From: Sialis fuliginosa | Taxonomy: Eukaryota; Arthropoda; Insecta; Megaloptera; Sialidae | Direction: 5' to 3' | DNA: 64,000 bases | NCBI GenBank assembly: GCA_961205875.1 | Contig: OY540809.1 | Coordinates: 30,268,267-30,332,266, forward strand | Part shown: positions 54,512-64,000 of the stretch, one piece after another | Layout: each line of letters starts with the position of its first letter | Position numbering within the stretch: the first letter of the stretch is position 1 | Made by a program: the position numbers and the translations under genes | The notes under the pieces: generated by a model | The model's input: only the letters and a program-made list of their open reading frames with translations | Databases searched by the model: none | What the model was told of the DNA's origin: nothing

Positions 54512-55325
54512 GTTTCTCGCAGGGTCGTAACTACCACGACCTTAGGGGGACCCCTAAAAAGGAAGGTATTTTTTACGAAATCGGATTTAAAAAGTTTTGA
54601 GTTAAACTCATTTTGATTCAACACGGAGAAAATTTTTCAAAAACAAAAATTCAAAAAAAAATTGTTTAATACATTTATAGAATTATCCTTAGCGCCGTCA
54701 CATAGTACATAAAAAATTTACAAAAAAAAGAATGTCACTTTGTTGCTCACAAGATATCAACGAGTCGATTTTTATTTTTAAATGTGTTTTTTAGCCGTTT
54801 TGATCATAAGGAATATCTTTCCCCAAAATTTTATTAAAATCGATTTTATTGGTCGTTGTAAATAGGTTCTGTAATAAAATTATAAGATTTAAAAAAAAAT
54901 TGTTTTATAGGGAAATTCATAACATGAATTTTAAAATGGTTTTTTATTTTTGCAATCCGACCAATAGAATTGGAGATATTTAAAAAAAATCGTACACGAA
55001 AAACCGTAAAAATGTTCGTTTTTTCAACAAGGTACAAAAAATTTCGCTAATATGACGCACTATAAATCGAGTTATATGCAGCTCGATATGAGAAATTATT
55101 GTTTGTTTTTTCAAAAAATTTATTTACTGGTGTAGTTTTCATTGTTTACAAAAAATATTAATAATTAAAATTTGAAAGCATTCACATTTTTATTGAAAAA
55201 CTTATTTTTTCGAAAATAGTCACATACTTCAAAACTGTTCAAAATTTTTTTTATAAGGGGGGGGGGGCTCGATCACCTACTGCCCCGGGGCCCCCCGAGC
55301 CTCTAGTTACGGCCCTGGTTTCTCT
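54512..55325. mobile_element. 798-bp hAT-type element (CAGGGTCGTAACTA ends) with 8-bp duplication
   Basis: CAGGGTCGTAACTACCACGA at 54520 and CTCTAGTTACGGCCCTG ending 55317 are inverted. The flanks GTTTCTCG and GTTTCTCT match at 7 of 8. GGGGGACCCC at the left, and a G homopolymer with GCCCCGGGGCCCCCC at the right, are family features shared with 6268-6461. The interior is AT-rich without a transposase. The minus-strand frames at 54439-54624 and 54846-55037 are artefacts. Confidence 0.85.
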
Positions 55326-55609
55326 GTGTCGTTTTAATCGTTATTCTAGGCAACTTTTGATTGCATTGTACATCCTAAATATTTTTAAAATATATAATAT
55401 AGCTTAGGTCCAGACGAGCTCAGTTCGGGCATGATTAATTTTCGCGACCAAGAAAACTACGTTCACGGTACCGAACTTGGGCATGCAAAGTAATGTTAAA
55501 ATAACAATAATTTTTGGAGAAAATTTATTATTTATTCTTTTCATTGTTTTTTATTATAAGTTAGATTTTAATTGATTAATCTTATAATAAATTTTTTACT
55601 TAGTTTTAT
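55326..55609. other. intergenic DNA
   Basis: CAGACGAGCTCAGTTCGGGC and CGGTACCGAACTTGGGCATG (55412-55488) are a GC-richer pair with partial inverted and direct similarity. They are not enough to name an element. Confidence 0.35.
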
Positions 55610-55929
55610 TAATGTCCGGTATTATAAAGGAACTAGCAAATTTGCTAGCTAGCAAGCACTTTCAAATGAGATATCAAACTTATATGACAGTTCTTTTGGA
55701 GTTTGTTGATGACTTTGACAAGTTTCGCGCACGCGTTGTAGGTAAATACCAACGGTATTAAAACAGTGGTGATGTTATGAAAATTATTTTGTACGGTGAA
55801 AGATGCCAACTGTGTTACAATTAGTTGAAGTGTCACTGCTCTAAATTCCATAGCTAATCCATAGATACTAGTACAGAATTAATACCCCATTTGAAAGTAA
55901 TTGCTAGCTCATTTATAATACCGGACATA
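55610..55929. mobile_element. 314-bp MITE (TGTCCGGTATTATAAA ends, TAA target)
   Basis: TGTCCGGTATTATAAAGGAA at 55613 and, reversed from 55926, TGTCCGGTATTATAAATGAG are the termini. TAA lies on both sides. Both arms contain CTAGCAA and CTTTCAAATG. A 16-bp palindrome CTAGCAAATTTGCTAG sits in the left arm. A 3-bp TAA duplication suggests a PIF/Harbinger (Tourist-like) MITE. The minus-strand frame 55645-55851 inside is spurious. Confidence 0.75.
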
Positions 55930-56224
55930 AATAAAGCATTTAGGTTCATTATGGTTTGGAATTATTTTTTAGCACCCCCCCTCCCAAAAAAACGTTAAGG
56001 GATTAAGACTGATTGTGAGATCATGTAAATCTGTATTAACATTTTCAAATGCATCGAAGTAATAGTTTTAAATTAAAGTTGCAACAAAATATTATTTATT
56101 ATATGTATAAGGCTCACATTATAAATGTAATTAATGGTGATGAGGGTGAACGTCTTCCCCTGACTCTTTGTTATTATCCATCATGTCATTTTTGTTTGTG
56201 TTTAGAAGTTGTTCCATACTTATA
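55930..56224. other. intergenic DNA
   Basis: No feature is supported. A short C-tract lies at 55975-55983. Confidence 0.4.
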
Positions 56225-56424
56225 AGTGATCTTGATATGGATCTTGGCTTCTGGGTGTAAGCCGCGTCGATTTGGTCGTGTTTTAGAAGAGCCCTGAAGA
56301 TGTTCACTGCAATGTGTGACGAAACGACGTGGCTTACACCTAGAAGCCAAGATCCATTATTTTGTATAATTTTGATTTTAATTTCATAAGGATAACTAAT
56401 GCCCCCCCCCCCCCCCTCCTCCAT
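56225..56424. repeat. inverted repeat with GATCTTGGCTTCT arms and GAAGATG...GACGAAACG motif
   Basis: ATGGATCTTGGCTTCTGGGT (56236) and ACCTAGAAGCCAAGATCCAT (56338) are inverted about 80 bp apart. Between them CCTGAAGATGTTCACTGCAA followed by TGTGTGACGAAACG resembles a motif found at the ends of several arthropod LINE/SINE families. A related CCTGATGAGGACTTCTTGTG...GTCGAAAC occurs at 59816. A C homopolymer (56402-56416) closes the region. The 97-codon minus-strand frame through the arms is not convincing as a gene. Confidence 0.55.
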
Positions 56425-58182
56425 TCCTCTCTATATTGAGAATCTTGATTATAGATAGCATTTTTTAACGTGTTTGTTATAGATTAGTCTCTTGAATAGA
56501 ATTTTTTTATAGAAATTGTAATTGCAAATTTTAAATAAATCCCAAACATATGTATAATATACTGTTATAAACGTTTAAGTATTTAAAAAAAAATCGCATG
56601 CCGGATGTGGTTTACACTATTCATAAATTAAACACTAGAATTCAAATTCTTACAGTTTATTGTTCTTATAATTAGATGTCACATATCAAAAATAATGGGA
56701 AAATGTATATTTTTTGCACACTGAAACATGACACGAGTCGGAATTCTTTTTCTGGTTCAAGAAGCTTTTGCATGCGGAAGCAACCGAAATATTTAACAGA
56801 AAAAAGCATCTTTTTCACTTTTAATTACCATGACTTTATTCCATAAATCATGAATAGAGATGGACAAACCGATGTCCACTTTACCATCTGACCATCTCAA
56901 TTCTTCTTTACTATCCTAAAGAAACATACCCAATATTTGAAATGGTCAATTGTCAGTTGTTTCCACTTCAAGCAACTTTGATCTCTAAGAATAATTGTAA
57001 GAAGTTCGATTTTGTTTTTTCCAAAAAAGCAAATTATGGTCTCTTGAAGTATTTTTAAGTGAAAAAAATAAAATGAAATGAAAGTATTTTTTATGAAAAG
57101 ATACATTTGTATGGTTTTTAAAAATCGAGCTTTGGCAGTGATTTATTTTTAGTGGGTGATTATGACCATTGTTAAGATACATTAGTATCAACTACTACCT
57201 AAAAAATGTAGGTTTTTGGAATGAGGTTGAATTTTTTAAAAGTGAAATTTTAATTTTTAATTTGCCATAACGATTTAAAAAAAATGCGATTTAATTTTTA
57301 AAATTGATTTAAAATTAAAATAAAAAATTGTAATTATTTAAATAAGTATTATATATTTTTTATTTTCTGTTAAATTAATAAATCAATTTATTTCGAAATA
57401 ATTTTTTTTAATTTGAATACTTTATTATTTAAATATATTGTTTTAAATATATATACTGATTCAATAAGATAATTTATAAAGAGTTGGAGTTTTAGTAAAA
57501 TGTACAAAAAATTGCAAAGATAAATAAAGAAAGTGAACATTTTCTCATGGATATTCAACCCTATACCTGCGCTTACCTGTCTGTCAATTCTGTTAGGTAT
57601 ATCGAACAAAAATACATACAAAAAATTCATGTGCACTTATACAAACTATATTTCTCTTTTTCTTTGTATGCAAAAAATGAAGTTTACGTTTGTATCCATT
57701 TATCTTATACAGGATGGCTTTTATTTCCTTTCAAGGTAAATGTAATTTACAATGAAATAATTCATTACAAACCCGATTAAGTTATGAGTAAAAAATATTA
57801 TCCTTATGAGTGCTCATAAAAATAGTTTTGAACTATTTTCAACATATTTTCTCTTTTAGTGATAATAAAATAATTCGTAAATTTTTAATTGTCATCAATA
57901 TAACTTTTCGGAATAATGATCCAGTCCATTATTTCATTCGGGGAATGTCCCTGGTATCAGAATGATGAAATTAAAGAAAATGTGCAGTCGTTTTAGATTT
58001 TGATATCTAAGAAATATTTTTTAAATAAATGAATATGAAACGTTCTTTGATTTGAAGAAATATTTTCATTATATTTAAATAAAATTAGAGATTACTGTTG
58101 TATCATTATTTATTATACAGCCATCAGGCTTAGCCTTTCAGCCAGTAGAGAATATAAGTAGGACATTTTAAAGGCATATTAA
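56425..58182. other. AT-rich intergenic DNA, nothing supported
   Basis: Overlapping short frames at 56897-57191 and 57388-57780 lie on both strands and have no motif. They are chance frames. Confidence 0.45.
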
Positions 58183-58183
58183 G

Positions 58184-58527
58184 GGTCGATCCCATATTTA
58201 TAATACTCCTATAAAGTCCTATATGGCCAGCCGCAGCCGCCCATTTGAGTTTGTAAAAGGAACGGGAGCCGCCAGAATGAGATGCAGAAAAGTATATTTT
58301 CTCTTAAATGCGCATGTGCGGCGCGGTACAATTTGAAATAAGAATTTTTGTGTACAAGCCGTCTGTCAGGCAATCACATGGAAATCAAAATGGTGAACAC
58401 GAGCATGCGCAGAAGGATGCGCGGGGTACTTCTGTGTGAGTGAGAAACGATTGTCTGCACTCTAGTGTTTTCTCTGAACTTCTCTCTCGGCTGGCTATAT
58501 TGGAGTATTATATATATGGTCGATCCA
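58184..58527. mobile_element. 344-bp MITE with NRF1-like GCGCATGCG sites
   Basis: GGGTCGATCCCATATTTATA and, reversed, the right end (CTGGATCGACCATATATATA) start a long imperfect inverted repeat. It includes AATACTCC(T/A)ATA and TATGGCCAGCCG / CGGCTGGCTATA. The interior is CpG-rich: ATGCGCATGTGCGGCGCGG and GAGCATGCGCAGAAGGATGC resemble NRF-1 sites. The right terminus overlaps the next element's left terminus at GGTCGATCC. Confidence 0.7.
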
Positions 58528-58948
58528 GACTATCGAGCCTGAAGTTCGTATTCACACTATGGGTACAATCAATGCCAGGTCCGATCACGTTCCAGTAAAA
58601 TATTCTTCGTATCGGAGCGAGATTGAACCGAGACTTCAGCGATACCTATAGTGTGAATGATTTCATAATTTATTGTTTATTTATATTTGATTCGAGCGAG
58701 ACCGGACCGAAAGCGGATTGACTGTGTGAATCAAACCTATGCTAGATTGATCACACTCCAGTAAAATATTTTTTGCACTATGCTGTATCGAAGCGAGATT
58801 AGACCGAGACCTGACCGATAACTACAGCGAGTGAATGATATTATTGTTTATTGTTTATTTATATTTGATTGGAGCAAACCTGGATCGAGACCGGCACTAG
58901 ACGGGCACGAGACCGGTACGAGACCGTCTCGATAGTCTGGATCGACCA
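58518..58948. mobile_element. 431-bp MITE with perfect 21-bp terminal repeats and an internal duplication
   Basis: TGGTCGATCCAGACTATCGA (from 58518) and TCGATAGTCTGGATCGACCA (to 58948) are exact complements. The interior is two diverged direct units of about 150 bp (58573-58720 and 58738-58890), each with TCCAGTAAAATATT, GAGCGAGATT or AAGCGAGATT, AC(C/T)GAGAC and TTATTGTTTATTTATATTTG. GACCGG/GAGACC words crowd the right side. The superfamily is unknown. Confidence 0.8.
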
Positions 58949-60916
58949 AAATTGAATGCAAATTTAATCAAGATGGGTCCAGAAACGAACTCTTTCAGAA
59001 ATGTAGGCAATTCTCAGGCTTGGCATATAAACACCCTGTATATATATTTATATACAGCATAATTCATACGTATGTATTGGTATAATCCCTTTTATAATAT
59101 GCTTTCACTCAGCAACTTTTTGTGAAAATATTCAGTTTCACGTAAATAATGACCAGAAAGGATGTTTTACCTATATTTTTCGGAAGGCTGTATTCAGATG
59201 TTCATTTTTTTCGCAAGCAGGTATGAAAGGAGCGGGTTACATTTACCTAAGCAGAAATATAATTTCGTGAGAAAGACATGAATTATGATGATATTGTATA
59301 CACATAAAATGAATACAGTATAGTAGAATATAGAATATTCGAAGATTGTTTTTTTTTAATCTCTTGATATTATTATAATACATATATATCAGCATATATT
59401 TATTTTTGCAAGGTATACGCATTTATATAAAATTGTTTATTTGATGATTAGAAAAAAATTATGCATAAAATATTTTATAAAAATTTATTAACTAGTAAAT
59501 GAAATATAGATAATTATTTTTTTTGGTGCCAATGCACTTGTGGTGGGTACGTTTGTCTTTCAATCAGCGTTAATTACGATTATAGTGGATTGCTTTAACT
59601 ATAAATAATTACTGTTAATAAATTGTTAGTTTAATAACCATGGATTAATGTTAATCATGACTTGAAAACGGACGATAAATAAATTGTGAATTATTTTTGT
59701 TCTGTGCAATCTACAATCAGTCATTTTGTGAATTAGTGACTCATACTATTGTCATATATCACCATTAAAAAAGCAATATCTAACCAAGACTGTGTTAGTC
59801 TGGAACTGTTAGGCCCTGATGAGGACTTCTTGTGAAGTCGAAACACGTGTTGAGTGACATTTTTTTATTGTGGTTAAGGTGTATATTTTTAGTTTAAGTG
59901 ACTAAGAAACCACAGTTTCTCCGTTTTTCCAGTAATAGTTATAGTAATAATATAATAATAATAATATTATAGTAATTAATAGTAATATTTGTTATAGAAT
60001 CAAATGTATTTTAATTTTTGTGTATATATTTTCGAAAAAATACACTTTGTATTCAAACTGGAGAAATGTACAGAGACTTTTGGAAAAAGTCAAGGCCAGA
60101 CATGTGTTTTCCTTCATTTGCATACCTACCATTTCATTTTACAAGGTTATTGAACTACGAAGGGTTTTTGTGGCTTTTAACTAACCATATAAATTAAAAC
60201 GTTTTTACAACAACCTCGTCGTAAAATATGTTAGTTTTTCTCTAAAATAGTGCTTTAAAAATCCTTTAGTTGCAGTTAAAAAGGATTGTGTTTTTGTGAC
60301 TTATTTATGACTCCTTAAGGAATTTGCCTATTTTTTTCACTTTACAAATATTTCTTGTTTATAAAATGGTTGGAATATTCAAAACAAATAATTGTAACCA
60401 AATGTGTCGAAGTAAAATTTCAAAAATTTCATGTACCTACTTTTTTTTGAAAACTGTTACACATTTATTTTAATAATTCTACAATACTGTTATAAATAAT
60501 AATTTTTAAAAAATCGATCAATAAAAAGACTACCGAGAGTATAGAAGATAAATGAATGAATTAAGATCTTTTATTAATGAAAATAATTGTTTTCATTTCT
60601 ATAAAAAAATACAGCAATAAAAAAGCAATAACTTAAAAAAACTATCAAATTCATGTAGATTGTGAAAATATACAAATAAATACACATATAGTCCTTGCTC
60701 CCGGCTTTAAATTAAAAAAAAAAAATGCTCCTCTGAAACTTCGTGACTGGATTCATTTGGTGTAACTACGTTTTTGATGTGGCATGCGTCAAACATGTCA
60801 ATTTAACAATAATTATAGGAAATTTACGAATAACCCTTTCTTTTTTACTTGAATTACAAGATTTTATAATGCAAACATCGGAAATATATTGACCTACAAA
60901 AATATTGGGGCATTTG
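58949..60916. other. AT-rich DNA; solitary ends and one LINE/SINE-like motif
   Basis: TATAAACACCCTGTATATAT at 59025 is a foldback-type end without a partner. CCCTGATGAGGACTTCTTGT followed by GAAGTCGAAACACG (59815-59848) forms a GACTTC/GAAGTC hairpin and matches a common retroposon tail motif. Otherwise nothing is supported. Confidence 0.4.
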
Positions 60917-61145
60917 GTGAGGGAGCTACAGATTCTCAAAAATTTTGTCTCGAATTAGTTTTTATTTAATATTTTGAGAACCCATTGTGATACAGTACTT
61001 AAATTTGATTCCCAGTTTAGTATTATATTATATCGATTTCCAATATTAACAAATTATTATTTAGACCAGGGATGTATGGGGCCAGTCCGACCGTTTGAGT
61101 TATATCTAGTTTTTTTTTGTTCTTAATTTTTTTCCTAAAAAATCA
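60917..61145 (+). repeat. foldback family F, single-arm fragment (copy 3)
   Basis: GTGAGGGAGCTACAGATTCT, AATTAGTTTTTATTTAATAT, TTTGAGAACCCATTGTGATA and AGACCAGGGATGTATGGGGC align with one arm and the spacer of the copies at 26658 and 30590. No second arm or terminus is present. Confidence 0.7.
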
Positions 61146-61240
61146 GTTTTTCTCCATGTGGCCGTCCGCCGCCCCTTTTGAACTGGCACCACGAGCAGTC
61201 GCCCAGTCTCCCTCCCTAAAGCCAGCATTGCTGTTATATA
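61146..61240 (-). repeat. hAT-like terminus (reverse orientation)
   Basis: On the minus strand the sequence reads CTGGCTTTAGGGAGGGAGAC and TGGGCGACTGCTCGTGG, a common hAT-family end (GCCGGCTTTAGG...TGGGCGAC). No opposite end is found. Confidence 0.45.
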
Positions 61241-61482
61241 TTAACAAAATGAGCAACGAATTTTAATAAATATTAAATCAGTTTTAAACATCAACCATTC
61301 TTTTTTCCAAAGCTTACTTGACTTAAATTTAATATTGCACTCGAGTGATTGTTATAATTTTGGCCGACGCGACGCCTCGACTAACAAAAATATTTTAGTT
61401 TTCCATGGCAATTGTGATTTTTATTCAATAATGAATAAAATGCGTTGTATCTTTATTATGAGTTGTTTTATTTTTGAAAATA

Positions 61483-61560
61483 CGAAAAGCTTTGCGATCA
61501 TTTTTTTAAGAAAAATTGTTCTCTGATTTAAAAATTTTCACTCGATCTTTCTTTTTATAT
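61483..61560 (+). repeat. dispersed repeat fragment shared with 34971-35045
   Basis: See the earlier copy. AAAGCTTTGCGATCAT, TTCTCTGATTTAAAAATTTT and TCGATCTTTC match over about 75 bp with substitutions. Confidence 0.55.
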
Positions 61561-62409
61561 CGTTTTTTTTTCGATCAAAAAAGTTTTATACCATCTGATA
61601 TGACCCTGTATATTATAATTCAATGTCCGTAATATAATTACATTTTTGTTAATATATTATTATACAAAATTTACTTATTTTTTATAGTCAATTAATGTTA
61701 TAAATAAATCATACTTTTGCTGCACAAAATGTTAAAAAACTGCATTTGTGTTATAAAATGATTGTTTCCATTAAAATTTTTGCTAATAAAATGTTCTTAT
61801 ATAATAATTTTATATTATAATTTTCATAACAAAAATAACGTATATTATTTATGAATTTCTTAGTAGAAAGCAGTAATAAATATTAGAAAATCCAGCCGGA
61901 TTTTACTAGTTCCGGCAGGAACCGAAACCGGAATAAAATCGAGAATTCCGGTACACCCCTACTTATAACCAAAAATGCTTTTATAGCAACTATGTCTTAT
62001 TACCCTATATAAGAAATGATAATCGATAACATTATTGTTTAATATTGCATGTAGGCAAGCTCGTTAGACAGAAAAATTATATCTGTACATTTTTTTACAA
62101 TCTGTTAACCTTTGAAAATCAATTAAGCTAAATGTTATGTCAGTTTGAAAACGAAATTGATTTGACACACGTGGCCTTTATTATTAATTCAAAGCTCTCA
62201 TTGTCAGTCAGAAGCGTTTGTTGACGTGCAGATATGTATAATATCGAAAACCACTTCTATTTTCTAATACTTATAGATTTGATGGGAAAAAAACTAAGCT
62301 TTTTTCAATTTTTTGTACAAATAAAAAGATGTGATTGGTGCATTTTGAAATACCGCCTCGAAATAAACTGAAAAATTTTAAATTAGTCAATAGTGTTTTG
62401 TTTTCAACT
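61561..62409. other. AT-rich DNA with a CCGG-rich patch
   Basis: At 61892-61958 CCGGATTTTACTAGTTCCGG, AACCGAAACCGG and GAATTCCGGTACACCCCTA look like a transposon end in reverse orientation (TAGGGGTGTACCGGAATTC). No partner is seen. Confidence 0.4.
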
Positions 62410-62931
62410 TTAACCCATTAACCCCCAAAAGAAAACAAAAAAATGCAGATTTTTTTAAATGAAATTAAGTACACATACAATATATTTAACTAAATATTAC
62501 AACAAAAACTTTTTTTTATATTTAGAAAAAAAATAACGGTGTGCAGTCGTGCGAGTAAATTTGGCAGATATGAAGCCTATTTTGTGTGAGACCGCTTTTT
62601 TTAAATTTTTTTAGATAAATTACATTTAGTAATCTAATTATATGGACATTTAAGTTATTCCATATGATTTAAACAAAATTCGAAATCACATGCTTCAGTT
62701 GGATAAAATATATTAGCATAACACATGCCTCTATTCATATACAAATAATTCGCAGCAATTAAAACACGTTTAAACACTCCTGAAACTAAAGACGTTAACA
62801 GATTTTGTTTGTTGCACTACAAGCATCTGGTTTTTAAGGAAATATTGTGAATAAATATCCATAAAAAACAACACAAATTATAAAATGAGGTGTACCTACA
62901 TAAGTGTGTATGGCGGGCGTTAATGAGTTAA
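62410..62931. mobile_element. 514-bp piggyBac-type MITE (TTAA target)
   Basis: TTAA lies at 62410-62413 and 62928-62931. The termini CCCATTAACCCCCAAAAGAA and, reversed, CTCATTAACGCCCGCCATAC share CCCATTAAC(C/G)CCC-type sequence. The interior has GTGTGCAGTCGTGCGAGTAA but no transposase. TTAA plus a CCC end assigns it to piggyBac with fair confidence. It is a different family from the element at 52106-53896. Confidence 0.75.
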
Positions 62932-64000
62932 TAAAGAATTAAAATTACTACAACACTTCTAATTTCCTCAATAATAAAATTGTTTGCCTTAATTAATCAA
63001 CTTGGAAGAGACTGTATGAACATTTGCCAACAATTAATGTTTTATTTCCGGCGCCAATATTTCGTCCATAATAAAATGACATTACAAATGGGTTATGCAA
63101 AACAAAGTGCAAATAATATTCTCGTTACACACCAGACTAATTACATATTTAAATAGACAATATGATTTTTAAAGACATATTATATCGTTGTACTAAATCT
63201 TAATATTTCCAATTAGCAAATTTGTTTACAATTTTGTAATGGTATTTTTCCAATATTTTACTTATCAATTCATTGCTTGAATATTTTTAAAATGATTACC
63301 TTAATTTCAGTTAACCTGTTTAGATTTTATGTGCTTGATAAAATGTTATATATGAAAATAAATGTGTGATGAAAAGTTAGATAAATATGTATTTAGTGAA
63401 ATTAAAAATTCTCTGAAATAGACTTTGGTAAAACGAAAGAATTTTAAATATTTTTTATAGATCTGTATAATGTAATGCGTCATAGAATTATTAATATAAT
63501 ATGTATCTGAAACGAACAGTTATATGTTAGCTATGTATATCCTCTTAATCAAATTATAAACATTAGACTTTCCAAATGTTTTTTTAGAAATAAGAATTAA
63601 TATATTATTATAGTACATTGCTTGCTAATAATTAGAGAGGTTGGTTTCTGTATTTGTAACTTTTTATGCATGAGTTTTTTAAAATATTGATAGACCATTC
63701 AGTTACGTTTACCTATGTATATATGTATACCTATTATTTTATATAATTTTTAACAAAATAACAAAATATGTTAATAAAAATAACTTGAAATTGAATTTGT
63801 TTTAATTCTAAAAAAAGTCTATAGAAAGTATTGAAAAGGTTAGAAAAGATAATATTTTGTTTTTATGAACATTTAACAACGCAAAGAATGTAGAAAAGGA
63901 TATATGAATTGTCTATGTTTTTTTATGCATTTTTTTATAAAGCTTAGAAAGTCGACAAAAAATTGTTTTTCGGCTATTGACCAAAATTATTTATTGTTTG
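62932..64000. other. AT-rich intergenic DNA, nothing supported
   Basis: No repeat, hairpin or coding signal is visible up to the end of the window. Confidence 0.45.

Noticed and set aside
56131-56424. 97-codon minus-strand frame, the longest in the window
   Set aside because: It begins in the translation of a C homopolymer (a Gly run), passes through both arms of an inverted repeat and ends in a His run. Nothing suggests selection on the protein.

Overview
This 64-kb window looks like non-coding, transposon-packed nuclear DNA from an insect. The evidence is a very A+T-rich composition (roughly 70% or more by eye), a short run of the insect telomere-type repeat TTAGG/CCTAA (21058-21083), insect-style dispersed repeats (GGCCAAGTGCG..., ...GAAGTCGGTT, ATAAATGCGAAAGTGTGTCTG... 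with GCGAAGCCGCGGGTAACAGCTAGT-type tails), and transposase remnants of insect-type Tc1/mariner, pogo and piggyBac elements. A hemipteran such as an aphid-like insect is plausible, but a lepidopteran or other insect cannot be excluded. I find no intact protein-coding gene, rRNA, tRNA or CRISPR array. All open frames are under 100 codons, and most lie inside inverted or tandem repeats.

Layout. 0-8 kb: an 886-2122 MITE-like element interrupted by a second repeat, a 450-bp foldback, GGTTCGGG-rich blocks, a hAT element holding a pogo-like MITE (4633-5242) and two small hAT MITEs. 8-19 kb: the first of three AGGTACTGG MITEs (8887-9393), a foldback at 13.4-13.65 kb, a repeat with TCCG runs at 15.7-16.3 kb, and long AT-rich stretches in which I see nothing. 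19-32 kb: a mariner-derived snapback element (19995-21482) that carries a transposase fragment in its loop and is itself interrupted by a Mutator-like insertion with a 9-bp target duplication. Then come a decayed pogo transposase N-terminus, a 1.1-kb foldback (23.85-24.97 kb) abutting a pogo-like MITE, a decayed pogo element interrupted by a foldback (26.2-27.3 kb), Helitron/RTE-like repeats (28.8-29.7 kb), a truncated second mariner-derived copy, and the second copy of the 886-2122 family interrupted by another foldback (30.4-32 kb).

32-48 kb: an 838-bp foldback (33.4 kb), two more AGGTACTGG MITEs (38.07-38.64 and 39.08-39.57 kb), Helitron/RTE-like fragments, a perfect 18-bp hairpin (42.8 kb), a foldback at 44.1-44.4 kb and a hAT MITE at 45.9 kb. 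48.4-51.7 kb: the most striking object, a 3.3-kb Foldback-like transposon. Its terminal inverted repeats are arrays of about 25 units of a 15-bp repeat, it is flanked by a 9-bp direct repeat, and it carries three near-identical 408-bp tandem units on one side. 51.9-54 kb: a three-level nest in which a TA-flanked foldback splits the transposase C-terminus of a TTAA-flanked piggyBac-like element, which itself sits in a hAT element with an 8-bp duplication. 54-64 kb: a hAT element, a TAA-flanked MITE, two abutting MITEs at 58.2-58.95 kb, a foldback fragment at 60.9 kb and a piggyBac-type MITE at 62.4 kb.

There is no metabolic or operon logic to describe. The window is a record of successive insertions by at least six DNA-transposon superfamilies. 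Its main biological interest is the density of long, transcribable hairpins, which could feed small-RNA pathways, and the unusually clean nested-insertion and empty-site comparisons between copies within the same window.
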